DNA of 52,322 nt, from contig CAIJNL010000020.1 of the NCBI GenBank assembly GCA_903822005.1, positions 1 to 52,322 on the forward strand, written 5' to 3'. The position numbers and the translations under genes were made by a program. Numbering within the stretch: position 1 is the stretch's first letter; every line of letters begins with the position of its first letter. The stretch comes from an uncultured Nitrospiraceae bacterium. GTDB taxonomy: Bacteria > Nitrospirota > Thermodesulfovibrionia > Thermodesulfovibrionales > Dissulfurispiraceae. The notes beneath the pieces were generated by a model. It was not told the origin of the DNA, made no database searches, and worked only from the letters and a program-made list of their open reading frames with translations. Shown here one piece after another: positions 16,739-28,806 of this stretch.

Positions 16739-17899
16739 CTATACCCCCTTCCCCTGAATCAGGTTAAGCACTTTGCCAATATCATTATGCGAGATGAAGA
16801 TACCGTCGAACCGGTTAGCCAGGTAAACGCGCTCCGGGTTCTGGACGGCCTTTTTGACTTCCTGGTATATCTGTCCCATATTCATCTCGACAACCAGAAT
16901 ATAATTCTTCCCCGCGCTGTTCCTGCGGACCGCTTCGGCCGGAAAAGGCCAGAGTGTATTCAGCTCAAGAAGTCCCATCTTTACTCCCTGCTTGCGGCGG
17001 TCTTCCACAACCTGCAGAGCGCTGCGGGCCGAGCTGCCGTACGAGATAAGAAGGATTTCGGCATCTTCAGTGAAAAATTCCTGGTAACGTGCGATCTCAA
17101 GCTCCATATTTTCGATCTTGTCTACAAGATGATGAATGAGATTATATGCCACCGCAGGATCAGTGGACGGGAAGCCCCACATGTCATGAATGAGACCGGT
17201 GACATTATAGCGGTGAACTCCGCCGAAGTCGCTCATCGGAAGCCGTCCGTCTTCACGCGGCAGGTAAGGATGATAATCAATCCCCGAGGGCACTGACGTA
17301 AGCAGCCTGTCCACCACCTGATACTCACCCGGCGCGGGTATGGTAAGCTTTTCCCTCATATGTCCAACCACTTCATCAATAAGCAGGATCACGGGCGTGC
17401 GGTACGTTTCGGCCATATTGAAGGCCTCGACAGTTATCCTGAAAAGGTCCTGAAGGTTTGAAGCCGTAAGTGCGATGATGGCATGATCGCCATGAGTCCC
17501 CCAGCGGGCCTGCATAACATCTGCCTGGGCCACGGTGGTGGCTATGCCGGTGCTCGGTCCGGTCCTTTGGACGTTCACTACAACGCATGGTACTTCAGCC
17601 ATAACCGCATATCCCAGGGCTTCCTGCATAAGCGAAAAGCCCGGGCCGCTCGTAGCGGTCATTGTCTTTTGCCCTGTAAGAGCGGCACCGATGATGGCGC
17701 ACATGGAGGCTATCTCGTCCTCCATCTGGATAAACTTGCCCCCTCTTGCGGGGAGCTTTTCTGCAAGCTGCTCGGCAATTTCGGTCGAAGGAGTAATCGG
17801 ATAACCGGCATAAAACCCGAGCCCGGCATAAAGCGCTCCTTCCACTACGGCCTCGTTGCCCTGAATGAATTTTTGCGTCGCTACGTTACTCCGTTTCAT
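16739..17899 (-). CDS. korA: 2-oxoglutarate:ferredoxin oxidoreductase alpha subunit
   Basis: A 386-residue subunit with the pyrimidine-binding domain (AGLGFYAGYPITPSTEIAEQ at 25-44; QMEDEIASMCAIIGAALTGQ near 58-77; SGPGFSLMQEALG near 84-96) and a C-terminal transketolase-like domain. The YPITPSTEI pattern is typical of 2-oxoglutarate and branched 2-oxoacid enzymes rather than pyruvate synthase. Its ATG overlaps the korD stop (ATGA at 17896-17899), so the two are translationally coupled. Confidence 0.94.
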   Translation of the reverse strand: MKRSNVATQKFIQGNEAVVEGALYAGLGFYAGYPITPSTEIAEQLAEKLPARGGKFIQMEDEIASMCAIIGAALTGQKTMTATSGPGFSLMQEALGYAVMAEVPCVVVNVQRTGPSTGIATTVAQADVMQARWGTHGDHAIIALTASNLQDLFRITVEAFNMAETYRTPVILLIDEVVGHMREKLTIPAPGEYQVVDRLLTSVPSGIDYHPYLPREDGRLPMSDFGGVHRYNVTGLIHDMWGFPSTDPAVAYNLIHHLVDKIENMELEIARYQEFFTEDAEILLISYGSSARSALQVVEDRRKQGVKMGLLELNTLWPFPAEAVRRNSAGKNYILVVEMNMGQIYQEVKKAVQNPERVYLANRFDGIFISHNDIGKVLNLIQGKGV

Positions 17900-18120
17900 T
17901 CTTCCTCCTCTGCTTCCTGCAAAGTAATTGCAAGATCGGGACAGCGCAATTCACACAGTCCGCAGCGAATGCATTTGTCCGGATACTGCCAGACCGCCTT
18001 GTCCCTGTTGTCTCTGCCTAAGGCGCCTTTCGGACAGAGATCGATGCAGATTCCGCAGCTCTTGCACCATCCGGCATTGATAACTACCTGCAGGTTTTTT
18101 TTATCCTTGATTGCTTCCAT
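17896..18120 (-). CDS. korD: 2-oxoglutarate:ferredoxin oxidoreductase delta subunit (2x[4Fe-4S])
   Basis: A 74-residue ferredoxin-like subunit with two clusters: CKSCGICIDLCPKGAL near 19-34 and CIRCGLCELRCPDLAI near 50-65. It passes electrons between the TPP site and external ferredoxin. It is the first gene of the eight-gene minus-strand operon and overlaps korA by four bases. The GGAGG before it is 13 bases from the ATG, longer than usual. Confidence 0.93.
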   Translation of the reverse strand: MEAIKDKKNLQVVINAGWCKSCGICIDLCPKGALGRDNRDKAVWQYPDKCIRCGLCELRCPDLAITLQEAEEEE

Positions 18121-18278
18121 GATTAGAATTGAACCTCCTTCTCTTAAAAGCCCTCAGGGGTATTCCTTACATTCCCACACTTTGGGAACTGGTTTCTGAG
18201 GCTGTTTTTTTTATTTTACCTTCCATATGTTCTGAATTTCGATCGTATTCATTGTCTCGCAGGTCAAGCAAGTCCATT

Positions 18279-18307
18279 ATTGTATACCGCCGCGGAATAT
18301 CTGTAAA
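18279..18307 (-). promoter_or_regulatory. Candidate promoter of the korD operon
   Basis: On the minus strand TTTACA (18302-18307) and TACAAT (18279-18284) are 17 bases apart, about 160 bases before korD. The leader in between holds small hairpins (TTCCCA/TGGGAA near 18170-18185). The 310-base gap 18121-18430 otherwise contains only this promoter and the terminator of the preceding gene. Confidence 0.5.
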
Positions 18308-18369
18308 TATTGTAGCTAATAATTTATTATTATTAATATTCTTTATTTTGGCTATATTAACAATGAACT

Positions 18370-18412
18370 CTTTGGGGGCACGGCAGGAATCTTCCTGGCC
18401 ATGCCCCCAAAG
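18370..18412 (-). terminator. Terminator-like hairpin after tcuC
   Basis: CTTTGGGGGCA (18370-18380) pairs with TGCCCCCAAAG (18402-18412), with a second inner stem AGGAA/TTCCT. It lies 18 bases past the transporter stop. The following T-run is poor, so efficiency is uncertain, but the stem is long and perfect. Confidence 0.65.
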
Positions 18413-18430
18413 GCATTTTCCCTGCGATGA

Positions 18431-19732
18431 TCAGGTCAGGGCCTGATCAGACTTTACCGAGGCTATGGTCTTTTCCCTGTGCCTGAGACAGATCACAGCT
18501 ATCAACCCGAGTATGGCTGCCAGCGACAGCCACAGGGCGGGCGTCGCACGGTTGCCTGTCTCATGTATCAAAAACGTCGATACCGCGGGCGTAAAGCCCC
18601 CGAAGATTGCAGTCGCCAGGCTGAACGCAAGGGCAAAACCCGAAGTCCTCACTTCAGGCGGCATCACTTCCGCCAGATACGGAATCATCGCCCCGTTGTA
18701 TGTGCCAAAGATGAATGAGAAGAACAGCTCCACTATCAATAACCTCGCGAATGACGGGTCATTCGTCAGCCACAGCATTAATGGATATGCTGTAAGCGGT
18801 GTCATGATCTGGAAGAAAAGCAGCATTTTACGACGCCCTATCCTGTCAGAAAGCGCACCACCTATCGGCAGCCACATAAAGTTAGATAGGCCAACACAAA
18901 GCGTCACGAGCAGGCTGTCCTGCATCGTCAGATTAAGTACTCTCTTGCCAAAGGTTGGAGTATACGCAGTTATCAGATAAAAACATGTTGTCGTCAGTGT
19001 GGACATCATCGCCCCGTACAGTACAACCTGCCAGTTGGCCGCAACAAGTCTGAAGACCTGCTTTGTGCTCGGTCTCTGGGTGCGCGCCTTAAAGACATCT
19101 GTCTCCTGAAGCGAACGCCTGAGTATCAATATCAGCGGGATGATGAGACATCCTATGATCAGCGGTACTCTCCAGCCCCATACTGTCATCTGCTCGACCG
19201 GCAGCATCTGGTTAAGCACAACCCCCAGCACTGCCGCGAACATTACTGCCACCTGCTGGCTGGCTGACTGCCACGCACAATAAAAGCCCCTGTTGCCGGG
19301 GGTCGCGATCTCTGCGAGATAGACGGATACTCCGCCCAGCTCCACTCCCGCTGACAAGCCTTGCAGCAAACGACCTATTACCACTACAGCAGGGGCAAGA
19401 AAACCTATCTGCTCATAACTGGGTGTGCAGGCAATGGTGAAGGTGCCTATGGCCATCAGGGCAAGGGTCAGGATCAGTCCCTTTCGCCTGCCGTGACGGT
19501 CCATATACGCGCCAAGAACTATCGCCCCAACAGGGCGCATCAGAAAGCCCGCCCCAAAAGTGCCAAGAGAGAGCATCAGCGAGGCATACTCATTGTCCAT
19601 CGGAAAGAAGGTCTTGGCAATGTATATCGCATAATAGCCATAGACCATAAAATCATACATCTCCATGAAATTGCCGCTGGCAACCCGGATGATAGCTTTG
19701 ATCTTTTCCCTGCGTTCTGACGGTGTTAGCAT
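18431..19732 (-). CDS. tcuC: MFS tricarboxylate:proton symporter (TcuC/CitA-like)
   Basis: A 433-residue member of the metabolite:H+ symporter branch of the major facilitator superfamily with twelve predicted helices. Family motifs: [16 protein letters not shown] near 19-34, [13 protein letters not shown] near 73-85, the cytoplasmic [10 protein letters not shown] near 285, and [15 protein letters not shown]. CitA and TcuC proteins take up citrate or tricarballylate. It lies downstream of tcuB and tcuA on the same strand, which favours tricarballylate or cis-aconitate. The gap to tcuB is 112 bases. Confidence 0.88.
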   Translation of the reverse strand: MLTPSERREKIKAIIRVASGNFMEMYDFMVYGYYAIYIAKTFFPMDNEYASLMLSLGTFGAGFLMRPVGAIVLGAYMDRHGRRKGLILTLALMAIGTFTIACTPSYEQIGFLAPAVVVIGRLLQGLSAGVELGGVSVYLAEIATPGNRGFYCAWQSASQQVAVMFAAVLGVVLNQMLPVEQMTVWGWRVPLIIGCLIIPLILILRRSLQETDVFKARTQRPSTKQVFRLVAANWQVVLYGAMMSTLTTTCFYLITAYTPTFGKRVLNLTMQDSLLVTLCVGLSNFMWLPIGGALSDRIGRRKMLLFFQIMTPLTAYPLMLWLTNDPSFARLLIVELFFSFIFGTYNGAMIPYLAEVMPPEVRTSGFALAFSLATAIFGGFTPAVSTFLIHETGNRATPALWLSLAAILGLIAVICLRHREKTIASVKSDQALT

Positions 19733-19844
19733 TTATCCCTCCCGTGTTAGTAAATGCCGGTCTTGCGTCCGGCCATCTACAGCCTCGATCATACTTTCAG
19801 CTGCCATGCATGTTTCGCGATAGGGGCCTGCGAGACCTGCATTG

Positions 19845-20978
19845 TCACTCCGCGCCAAGCTGCGGCATATGGCGTTTCTCATACGCGTTACGAATAAGAG
19901 CGGCAAACCTGTATATGGCATGCGCAAACTTCCCATATGGCAGTGTAACAAAGAGGGCCATTACCATGCCAAGATGCGCGCCGAGCAGCACTCCCATTGC
20001 CGGAGTCTCGCGGAAAGCAAGCAGCAATAATCCGCTGAGACTTGTCAGAAAGAGAAGTACAAGAAATCCGATGTCCATGCCTGTCTGCTTCGGGTCCGAC
20101 AACGCGGAGTTGCGCATACCCTTAAGCCAGAGCAGTCCGGCCGGGCCGACCAGAAGACCGACGCCGCCTATGGTACCTGCCATAACAGGCAGGCTGAAGA
20201 ATTTATATGGTGCCGGCCAGCCGAATACGTAGGTATAAATTACGCCGAGTGAGGTCGCGAGAAAACAGAGCGCAAATCCGTAAAATGTCATATGATGGAA
20301 CCATCGCCTGGCATTGGAAGGCACATCAGCCGGATAAGCGCATCCATCGCCTCCACCATCCAGATACCTTAGCTTCAGAGTGTCAACCACCGCCTGCCCC
20401 ACTGATACAGGGTTCATCAAATCGCCGAATTTCCCCCCTGTGTCGCGCCAGAAGCGCACACATCCCATGACGAATGACGCAATGACAAAAAGGAAGACGG
20501 CGGCAAAGGGATATGTCATCGCATCATGATGCATGACCGCATAGAAAGCGCCATCAGCATCGCTGTGCGCAGAGAACATTACAGACGGCTTTATGAAGGC
20601 AAACATGAAAATGAAGAAAAGCGCCAGACTTGCCGCTGTGACAAGACTGACGACCAGCCCGTTGCGGCTGAAGAGTCCGGCAAGGAATCCTGGCCAGGCA
20701 TATTTCTGGTATGTCTCACCCCTGATTTCGGCCATCGTCTTCGGGAAATTCAGCTCGAACTCCTGGGGCGGCGCATACTGGCATGCGTAGTAACACTCAC
20801 TGCAGTTATGGCAAAGGTTGGCCAGATAGTTCAGATCGGCCTCCCCGAAAGTAAGCCTTCTTTCCATGGCCGGGAATACTGCGCAAAAACCCTCGCAATA
20901 GCGGCAGGCATTGCAGACCCTCATTACCCGCTCGCCTTCCTCTATAAGTTCTTTTGGTATTGATTTAAGCGATGACAT
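19845..20978 (-). CDS. tcuB: Tricarballylate utilization protein B (4Fe-4S, membrane electron carrier)
   Basis: A 377-residue protein with two N-terminal cysteine motifs (CNACRYCEGFC near 23-33 and CHNCSECYYAC near 57-67), each C-x2-C-x2-C-x3-C. A membrane part with about six helices and several histidines (HHMTFYGFALCF) follows. TcuB reoxidises the flavin of TcuA and passes electrons toward the quinone pool. ATG at 20978 has AGGAGG upstream and overlaps the end of tcuA by 14 bases; a TTG at 21011 is less likely. Complete compared with the family. Confidence 0.9.
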   Translation of the reverse strand: MSSLKSIPKELIEEGERVMRVCNACRYCEGFCAVFPAMERRLTFGEADLNYLANLCHNCSECYYACQYAPPQEFELNFPKTMAEIRGETYQKYAWPGFLAGLFSRNGLVVSLVTAASLALFFIFMFAFIKPSVMFSAHSDADGAFYAVMHHDAMTYPFAAVFLFVIASFVMGCVRFWRDTGGKFGDLMNPVSVGQAVVDTLKLRYLDGGGDGCAYPADVPSNARRWFHHMTFYGFALCFLATSLGVIYTYVFGWPAPYKFFSLPVMAGTIGGVGLLVGPAGLLWLKGMRNSALSDPKQTGMDIGFLVLLFLTSLSGLLLLAFRETPAMGVLLGAHLGMVMALFVTLPYGKFAHAIYRFAALIRNAYEKRHMPQLGAE

Positions 20979-22359
20979 TGCGTGCTGCCTCCTCTCCTGC
21001 GATTCTTCCAAAAACAGTCCCGATGGTCATCCCGAAGCCCGCAAGATAGCCCTTGCCCAGGATGTTGCCGGCCATGATTTCTCCTGCAGCATAGATGTTC
21101 TCGGCCGGTTTATCGTCCTGCATAATTGCCTGTGCCTTCTCGTTTACGTTGACACCCAGATAGGTAAACGTGATTCCGGGGCGCAGAGGGTAAGCGTAAA
21201 ACGGAGGTGTGTCCAGCTGGCGCGCCCAGTGCGTCTTGGGAGGTTCCAGATTGACAGTCTCGCAATCATCCATTACAGTGTGGTTGAAAGTACCGGGCTT
21301 AACAGATGCGTTGAACTTCGCAATGGTCTTTTCGAGGGCCTGAGGATCGAGTTTGAGTTCAAGCGCGAGTTCGCGGATTGAGCCGGCCTTGATGGGCGGG
21401 AATACTGGAGGCATGAACGCGCCCATCGGCTTGGCATCAATAATGGAGTAGGCAATCTGGTCAGGCTGCGCGGCAACAAGCCTGCCCCATATGGCATACC
21501 GCTTGGGCCAGAAGTCCTCTCCTTCGTCATAAAATCTTTCGGCGTTTTTATTCACTACTATTCCGAGAGAGACGCTGTCGACCCTGGTAATAATGCCCCC
21601 GTCAAAACGCGGGGCCCTTGCATCGATCGCGACGGCATGGCACTGCTTGGGGTCGCCGATGGTCTTTATACCGTGGTCCATAAGCAGCTTGAGGATCAGC
21701 CCTTTATCATAGGGCGTACCGCGAATGATGAAGTTGTTTGCGGCATCCCCCCAGGCTTCCTTCAGCCAGTCAATATTGGACTGAAAACCGCCCGAGGCGG
21801 CGATCAGCGTCTTTGCCTTCACCTCCTGCGCAAAACCCTTTCTCGAAAAGACCGCGGAATAGAATTTGCCGTCGCGTATCTTCAGTTCGCGGACCTCGGA
21901 GTTGCACTCGATATCAACTCCCATCTTCCCGGCAGTCCGGTAATAGGCATTCATAAGGGCCTTGCCACCACCAAGAAAGAAAGCATTGGTACGTGACAGA
22001 TGAAGCGTGCCGCCGAGTGCCGGCTGGAACCTGGCACCGTGCTGTATCATCCAGTCCATACAGGTGCCGGATTCGTGAATCGTCATTTTCGCAAGACGCT
22101 CATTCGTCTGCCCGCCCGTTACCTTCAGAAGGTCATTCCAGTACTCGTCCTCCTGGTATGAGTCGGTGAGCACCCCGGTCGGATGCTGGTGCATGCAACG
22201 CAGATTGCGAGTATGCCTGCTGTTCCCGCCCCTGAAGTCTACCGGCGCCCCCTCAAGTACAAGCACACTCGCCCCTGCGCGGCGCGCAGTCATCGCAGCG
22301 CAGAGCGCCGCATTTCCGCCGCCTATAATCAGGACATCGTAAGTTTGAGACAGGTCCAT
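20965..22359 (-). CDS. tcuA: FAD-dependent tricarballylate dehydrogenase
   Basis: A 464-residue flavoprotein of the fumarate reductase/succinate dehydrogenase family. It has the dinucleotide fold DVLIIGGGNAALCAAMTARR (8-27), the substrate-site segment GGNSRHTRN near 46 and a C-terminal FAD cap (AAGEIMAGNILGKGYLAGFG). TcuA oxidises tricarballylate to cis-aconitate. GGGAG is eight bases before the second ATG (22359) but only two from the first (22365), so the former is used. The gene is divergent from the LysR regulator and upstream of tcuB and tcuC. Confidence 0.9.
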   Translation of the reverse strand: MDLSQTYDVLIIGGGNAALCAAMTARRAGASVLVLEGAPVDFRGGNSRHTRNLRCMHQHPTGVLTDSYQEDEYWNDLLKVTGGQTNERLAKMTIHESGTCMDWMIQHGARFQPALGGTLHLSRTNAFFLGGGKALMNAYYRTAGKMGVDIECNSEVRELKIRDGKFYSAVFSRKGFAQEVKAKTLIAASGGFQSNIDWLKEAWGDAANNFIIRGTPYDKGLILKLLMDHGIKTIGDPKQCHAVAIDARAPRFDGGIITRVDSVSLGIVVNKNAERFYDEGEDFWPKRYAIWGRLVAAQPDQIAYSIIDAKPMGAFMPPVFPPIKAGSIRELALELKLDPQALEKTIAKFNASVKPGTFNHTVMDDCETVNLEPPKTHWARQLDTPPFYAYPLRPGITFTYLGVNVNEKAQAIMQDDKPAENIYAAGEIMAGNILGKGYLAGFGMTIGTVFGRIAGEEAARNVIA

Positions 22360-22842
22360 AATCATTACTCCCTTCTTGTCGTTCTATTTGCCTGAAGCCG
22401 TCAGAAAGCTATGGTTTTATCAGAATTCGCCCTTTTTGCAGATTAAATAGCTGATATTAAAGTATATCTTTGTTTTATAAATAAATATAATACTAATATT
22501 TTATCGCATTCAATCAATTTTTCTTATCGATTAAGGAGATTGCCTGGCAAATGGGCCCGCCTGCCGTCGCGTCTGACTCCTTTAAGACATCAGGATATAA
22601 AATTGCTCATAAAATATTTTAGTTATTTCATTAGGTTTTGCATTGCGGCAAATGTCACTTATTTTATGGGTGATTATTGAAACCCTGTTGCAGTCTATAG
22701 TCATCAGAAAAATAGCTATAATTCAGAGTCATTCAATAATTTTTATCCCCATATTATCCTTATATCCAATAATCTTTTTTTATGGTAAAATCTGATTAAA
22801 CAAAACAATTCTCACTTCTTATAGACTTGACCGGGGGAGATA
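22360..22842. promoter_or_regulatory. Divergent tcuA / LysR-gene regulatory region
   Basis: This 483-base intergenic stretch is much richer in A and T than its neighbours, with runs such as ATAAATATAATACTAATATT and small dyads (AAAATATTTT at 22611-22620). LysR-type regulators bind T-N11-A dyads in just such divergent gaps. Several weak candidates exist but none stands out. No ORF or RNA gene is visible. Confidence 0.5.
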
Positions 22843-23706
22843 ATGAACGAACGCGATTGGGAAATATTAAAGACACTTTACGAAAAGAAGAACCTGACCC
22901 AGACTGCAAAGGCCCTGCATGTTTCGCAGCCGGCCCTGACTTTCCGCCTGCAACAGATAGAAGATGAATTCGGCATAAAAGTCGCGCATCGAGGGAGACG
23001 GGGAGTGGATTTTACCGCGCAAGGCGAACAGCTTGTGCTCTATGCGAAAGAAATGCTGTTGCAGCTGCGAAAAACAAAGGAACTCCTGTGGAATATGGAA
23101 GGCAGCTTAAGAGGGATATTGAGACTCGGTGTCGCCGGATCATTCGCCTGCTATAAACTTCCCGCGGTCCTGAAGCAATTCAACATTCAGTATCCGGACA
23201 TTGAATTCAATGTGACTACCGGCTGGAGCGCCGAAATGGTAAGTTTGCTGTTGAAGCAGGACACTCACGTTGGAATCATACGCGGAGATCACAATTGGGC
23301 GGACCAGAAACTCCTTTTAATGGAAGAACCTCTGCTTATCGCATCGAAAAAAGAGATTCAACTGGATAAATTGCCTTATCTGCCGAGAATAGATTACAAG
23401 ACAGACCCCACCCTGAAAGACGCCATTGATTCCTGGTGGCTCGAAACCTATCCGCAGGCCCCATTGATCAATATGCATGTAGACAAACTCGAGACCTGCA
23501 AGGAGTTTGTCCTTAACGGATTGGGTTATGCTGTTTTCCCGAGTATTACCCTGAGGAACAATGAGGATTTATTTACCATTAAAATATTGTCCAGGGACAA
23601 TGTGCCGGTCGTAAGAAGAACGTGGCTTATTTATCGAAAGGAGTCACTTGAGATATCGATCATAAAGATATTCATTGATTTCCTGAAGAACTACAGTTAC
23701 AAGTGA
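22843..23706 (+). CDS. tcuR: LysR-family regulator of the tcu operon
   Basis: A 287-residue LysR-type regulator. The winged helix covers residues 1-60 (LTQTAKALHVSQPALTFRLQ at 17-36) and the periplasmic-binding-like effector domain about 88-285. GGGGGAG precedes the ATG. Its divergent position to tcuABC parallels the Salmonella tcuRABC arrangement, in which TcuR activates on tricarballylate. The symbol is by position and family, not by diagnostic residues. Its 3' end overlaps the convergent hypF by ten bases. Confidence 0.82.
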   Translation: MNERDWEILKTLYEKKNLTQTAKALHVSQPALTFRLQQIEDEFGIKVAHRGRRGVDFTAQGEQLVLYAKEMLLQLRKTKELLWNMEGSLRGILRLGVAGSFACYKLPAVLKQFNIQYPDIEFNVTTGWSAEMVSLLLKQDTHVGIIRGDHNWADQKLLLMEEPLLIASKKEIQLDKLPYLPRIDYKTDPTLKDAIDSWWLETYPQAPLINMHVDKLETCKEFVLNGLGYAVFPSITLRNNEDLFTIKILSRDNVPVVRRTWLIYRKESLEISIIKIFIDFLKNYSYK

Positions 23707-26036
23707 GGACGCGGTCCGCTCTCAGCTTTTATTGCCTGTCTTAATATATACGCCTGTCCGAGAGACATGCAGCCGTCGTTGCATGGCAGTTCTTCATTGG
23801 TAAATACGCTGTATCCCCCTGCAGAAAGACTTGAAGTAACGTCTTCGAGCAGCCTGGCGTTCTGAAAGCAGCCGCCGCTGAGGGCAACTGCATTCAGCCC
23901 TGTAAGCTCCTTTATTCGGCAGACCGAGTCGCTAATGACCTTTACCATAGTATTATGGAAGCGTAGCGAGACTATGCCGGGATGCACTCCTGTTTTGACG
24001 TCATCACATATTTCAACGATCATGTTCGAAAAATCTATCACAAAAGGAGATGTGTCCGATATTTTAAAGCCGTAGATCTTCTCATCACCTTCGCCTTCAG
24101 GCATTGCGCTTTCGAGCGCAACCGCAGCTTCGCCTTCATATGTGCTTTCATGGCAGATGCCTGCAAGCGCAGAGACCGCATCAAACAGTCGTCCGGCACC
24201 TGATGAGAGAGGGGATAGGTCTTTGTTCTTTATGATCTGAATGATAAGATCGATCTTCTTTTTCCCGAATTTTTCAATGAACCCGATATCAGAAAGATAT
24301 TGATCAAGCCTGTCCGCTCCAATCGAATGCTGCAGGCAGCTTACTGCAATGCGCCAGTTTTCCCTTATGGCTGCCTCTCCGCCAGGGAGCGGTATATATG
24401 CCAGATGCCCTGCACGCTCAAACCCTGATGCATCGCATATCAGGAACTCTCCTCCCCAGAGATTGCCGTCTGTGCCGTACCCGGTGCCGTCCCATGCGAC
24501 GCCTATGACCTTGCCGCCGATCTTTTTTTCTGCCATCACGGCTGCTATGTGCGCGTAATGATGCTGAATGCCAAACCCTTTCAGCTTTCCATCTGCAATT
24601 TTTTCCAAAGCCCACTGGGTAGCAAGGTAGCCGGGATGCAGATCATATCCTATTGCGACCGGATTTGAGCGATAGACCTGTTTGAGGTTTTCGAGGGTCT
24701 CTTCGTAAAAGCGGAGTGTTTCGAGGTTTTCCATGTCGCCGATATGCTGGCTCATGATCGCGGTATCGCCTTTGGTGATGGTAAAGGTATTCTTGACTTC
24801 CGCCCCGCTGCCGAGCACATCGGGCCCGTCTTCATCCAGCATGATTGCCTGGGGCGCATATCCTCGCGAACGGCGTATGAATAGTGTCTTTCCATTGCTT
24901 ACCCTGACGACTGAATCGTCCACCCTCATGAATATGTCGCGGTTATGGATGAGAAACGCGTCCGCAATCCCCGAAAGTTTTTCGATTGCTTCATCGTTAT
25001 CAGTGACAATAGGCTCTTCCGAGAGGTTGCCGCTCGTTGCAACCAGGGCCCTGAAATGGGGCGAGTCCGATGCACCGCCTCCTGTGCCGTAATGAAAAAT
25101 CAGATAGTGGAGCGGCGTATACGGCAGCATAAAACCAAGATATCTGTTTTTTGGCGCAATCGCCTCGGCAAGAGAGGTTGCACCTTTTTTTCTGAGAAGC
25201 ACTATGGGCCTGCGCATGTCGATTAATACCTTCGCTTCGTCAGGAGAGACACGGCAGTAGTTGCTGATCGAATCGAGATCGGGCGACATCAGGGCAAAGG
25301 CCTTGTTCCTGCGCCTCTTTCTTTCGCGCAGCAGCCTGACAGCATCTTCATTATCGCCGTCACAGCAAATATGAAAGCCACCTATGCCCTTGACCGCAAC
25401 AATCGCCCCCTGCTTCAGCAAATGGATGGCCGCGGCTATCGGATCGCTTTCACAGCATCTGAATTCACTATTTGTAAGTCTGAACTCCACCTGCGGTCCG
25501 CAGACCGGGCAGGCATTCGGCTGCGCATGAAAACGCCGGTTTAAAGGATTATCATACTCGGCCAGGCATTGTGGGCACATAGGGAATATGGACATGGTTG
25601 TATTAGGCCTGTCATATGGTACTTTTTTTGTGATGCTGTAACGGGGGCCGCAATTGGTGCAGTTTATGAACGGATACTGGTGCCGCCTGTCACCAGGATC
25701 GAGCAGTTCCTTCAGGCAGTCACCGCAAATCGATATGTCAGGAGATACATGCGTGAAGCCGCCTTCATCCATGCTGTGGAGTATACGGAATTCCTTGTCT
25801 CCCGTTACCGGAATCTCTCTTGCTTCGATAACTTCGACGCGGGCAAGAGGGGGCAGGTTGGCCTTCAGTAACGAAGCAAATTCCTCGGCCTTATTGCCTT
25901 CGACCTCGATTATCACCCCATCAGCGGTATTGGTCACATAGCCCGTGAGTCCCTGTTCCATTGCAAGGTTATAAACAGCAGGCCTGAAACCAACCCCCTG
26001 GACAATGCCTTTTACGCAGATATTATAACGAGTCAT
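23697..26036 (-). CDS. hypF: Carbamoyltransferase HypF
   Basis: A 779-residue hydrogenase maturation enzyme. Domains in order: acylphosphatase-like (1-90; VKGIVQGVGFRPAVY), double zinc finger (CGDCLKE, CTNCGP, CPQCLAE and CPVCGP between 108 and 185), YrdC-like ATP-binding domain (about 200-380) and a Kae1-like carbamoyl transfer domain with HHYAH near 485. It makes the thiocarbamate on HypE, the cyanide precursor for [NiFe]-hydrogenase. Length is normal. No other hyp or hydrogenase gene is in the window, so it is detached from its usual partners. Confidence 0.95.
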   Translation of the reverse strand: MTRYNICVKGIVQGVGFRPAVYNLAMEQGLTGYVTNTADGVIIEVEGNKAEEFASLLKANLPPLARVEVIEAREIPVTGDKEFRILHSMDEGGFTHVSPDISICGDCLKELLDPGDRRHQYPFINCTNCGPRYSITKKVPYDRPNTTMSIFPMCPQCLAEYDNPLNRRFHAQPNACPVCGPQVEFRLTNSEFRCCESDPIAAAIHLLKQGAIVAVKGIGGFHICCDGDNEDAVRLLRERKRRRNKAFALMSPDLDSISNYCRVSPDEAKVLIDMRRPIVLLRKKGATSLAEAIAPKNRYLGFMLPYTPLHYLIFHYGTGGGASDSPHFRALVATSGNLSEEPIVTDNDEAIEKLSGIADAFLIHNRDIFMRVDDSVVRVSNGKTLFIRRSRGYAPQAIMLDEDGPDVLGSGAEVKNTFTITKGDTAIMSQHIGDMENLETLRFYEETLENLKQVYRSNPVAIGYDLHPGYLATQWALEKIADGKLKGFGIQHHYAHIAAVMAEKKIGGKVIGVAWDGTGYGTDGNLWGGEFLICDASGFERAGHLAYIPLPGGEAAIRENWRIAVSCLQHSIGADRLDQYLSDIGFIEKFGKKKIDLIIQIIKNKDLSPLSSGAGRLFDAVSALAGICHESTYEGEAAVALESAMPEGEGDEKIYGFKISDTSPFVIDFSNMIVEICDDVKTGVHPGIVSLRFHNTMVKVISDSVCRIKELTGLNAVALSGGCFQNARLLEDVTSSLSAGGYSVFTNEELPCNDGCMSLGQAYILRQAIKAESGPRPHL

Positions 26037-26152
26037 AAGAAACAGTATATTGGGGAAAGAGCATATGGGTCAATGAGGAAAACAGAAAGTGATATAGATC
26101 AAGCTCGCGTCCAACCTGCATATTTCAAATAGTAATTTATTATGAAACTGAC

Positions 26153-26172
26153 GCCGCCGGCTCAGCGGCGGC
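26153..26172 (-). terminator. GC-rich hairpin downstream of katG
   Basis: GCCGCC (26153-26158) and GGCGGC (26167-26172) form a short GC-only stem 84 bases after the katG stop. No clear T-run follows on the minus strand, so it is a weak terminator candidate. Confidence 0.3.
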
Positions 26173-26255
26173 ATATCGCCGCCACTGAACCGATTGTCAG
26201 GTGAACATTTTCTCTGCCGCAATATCAGAAGCCTCAGCACAAGCTTACACTACGA

Positions 26256-28806
<2,551 letters not shown>

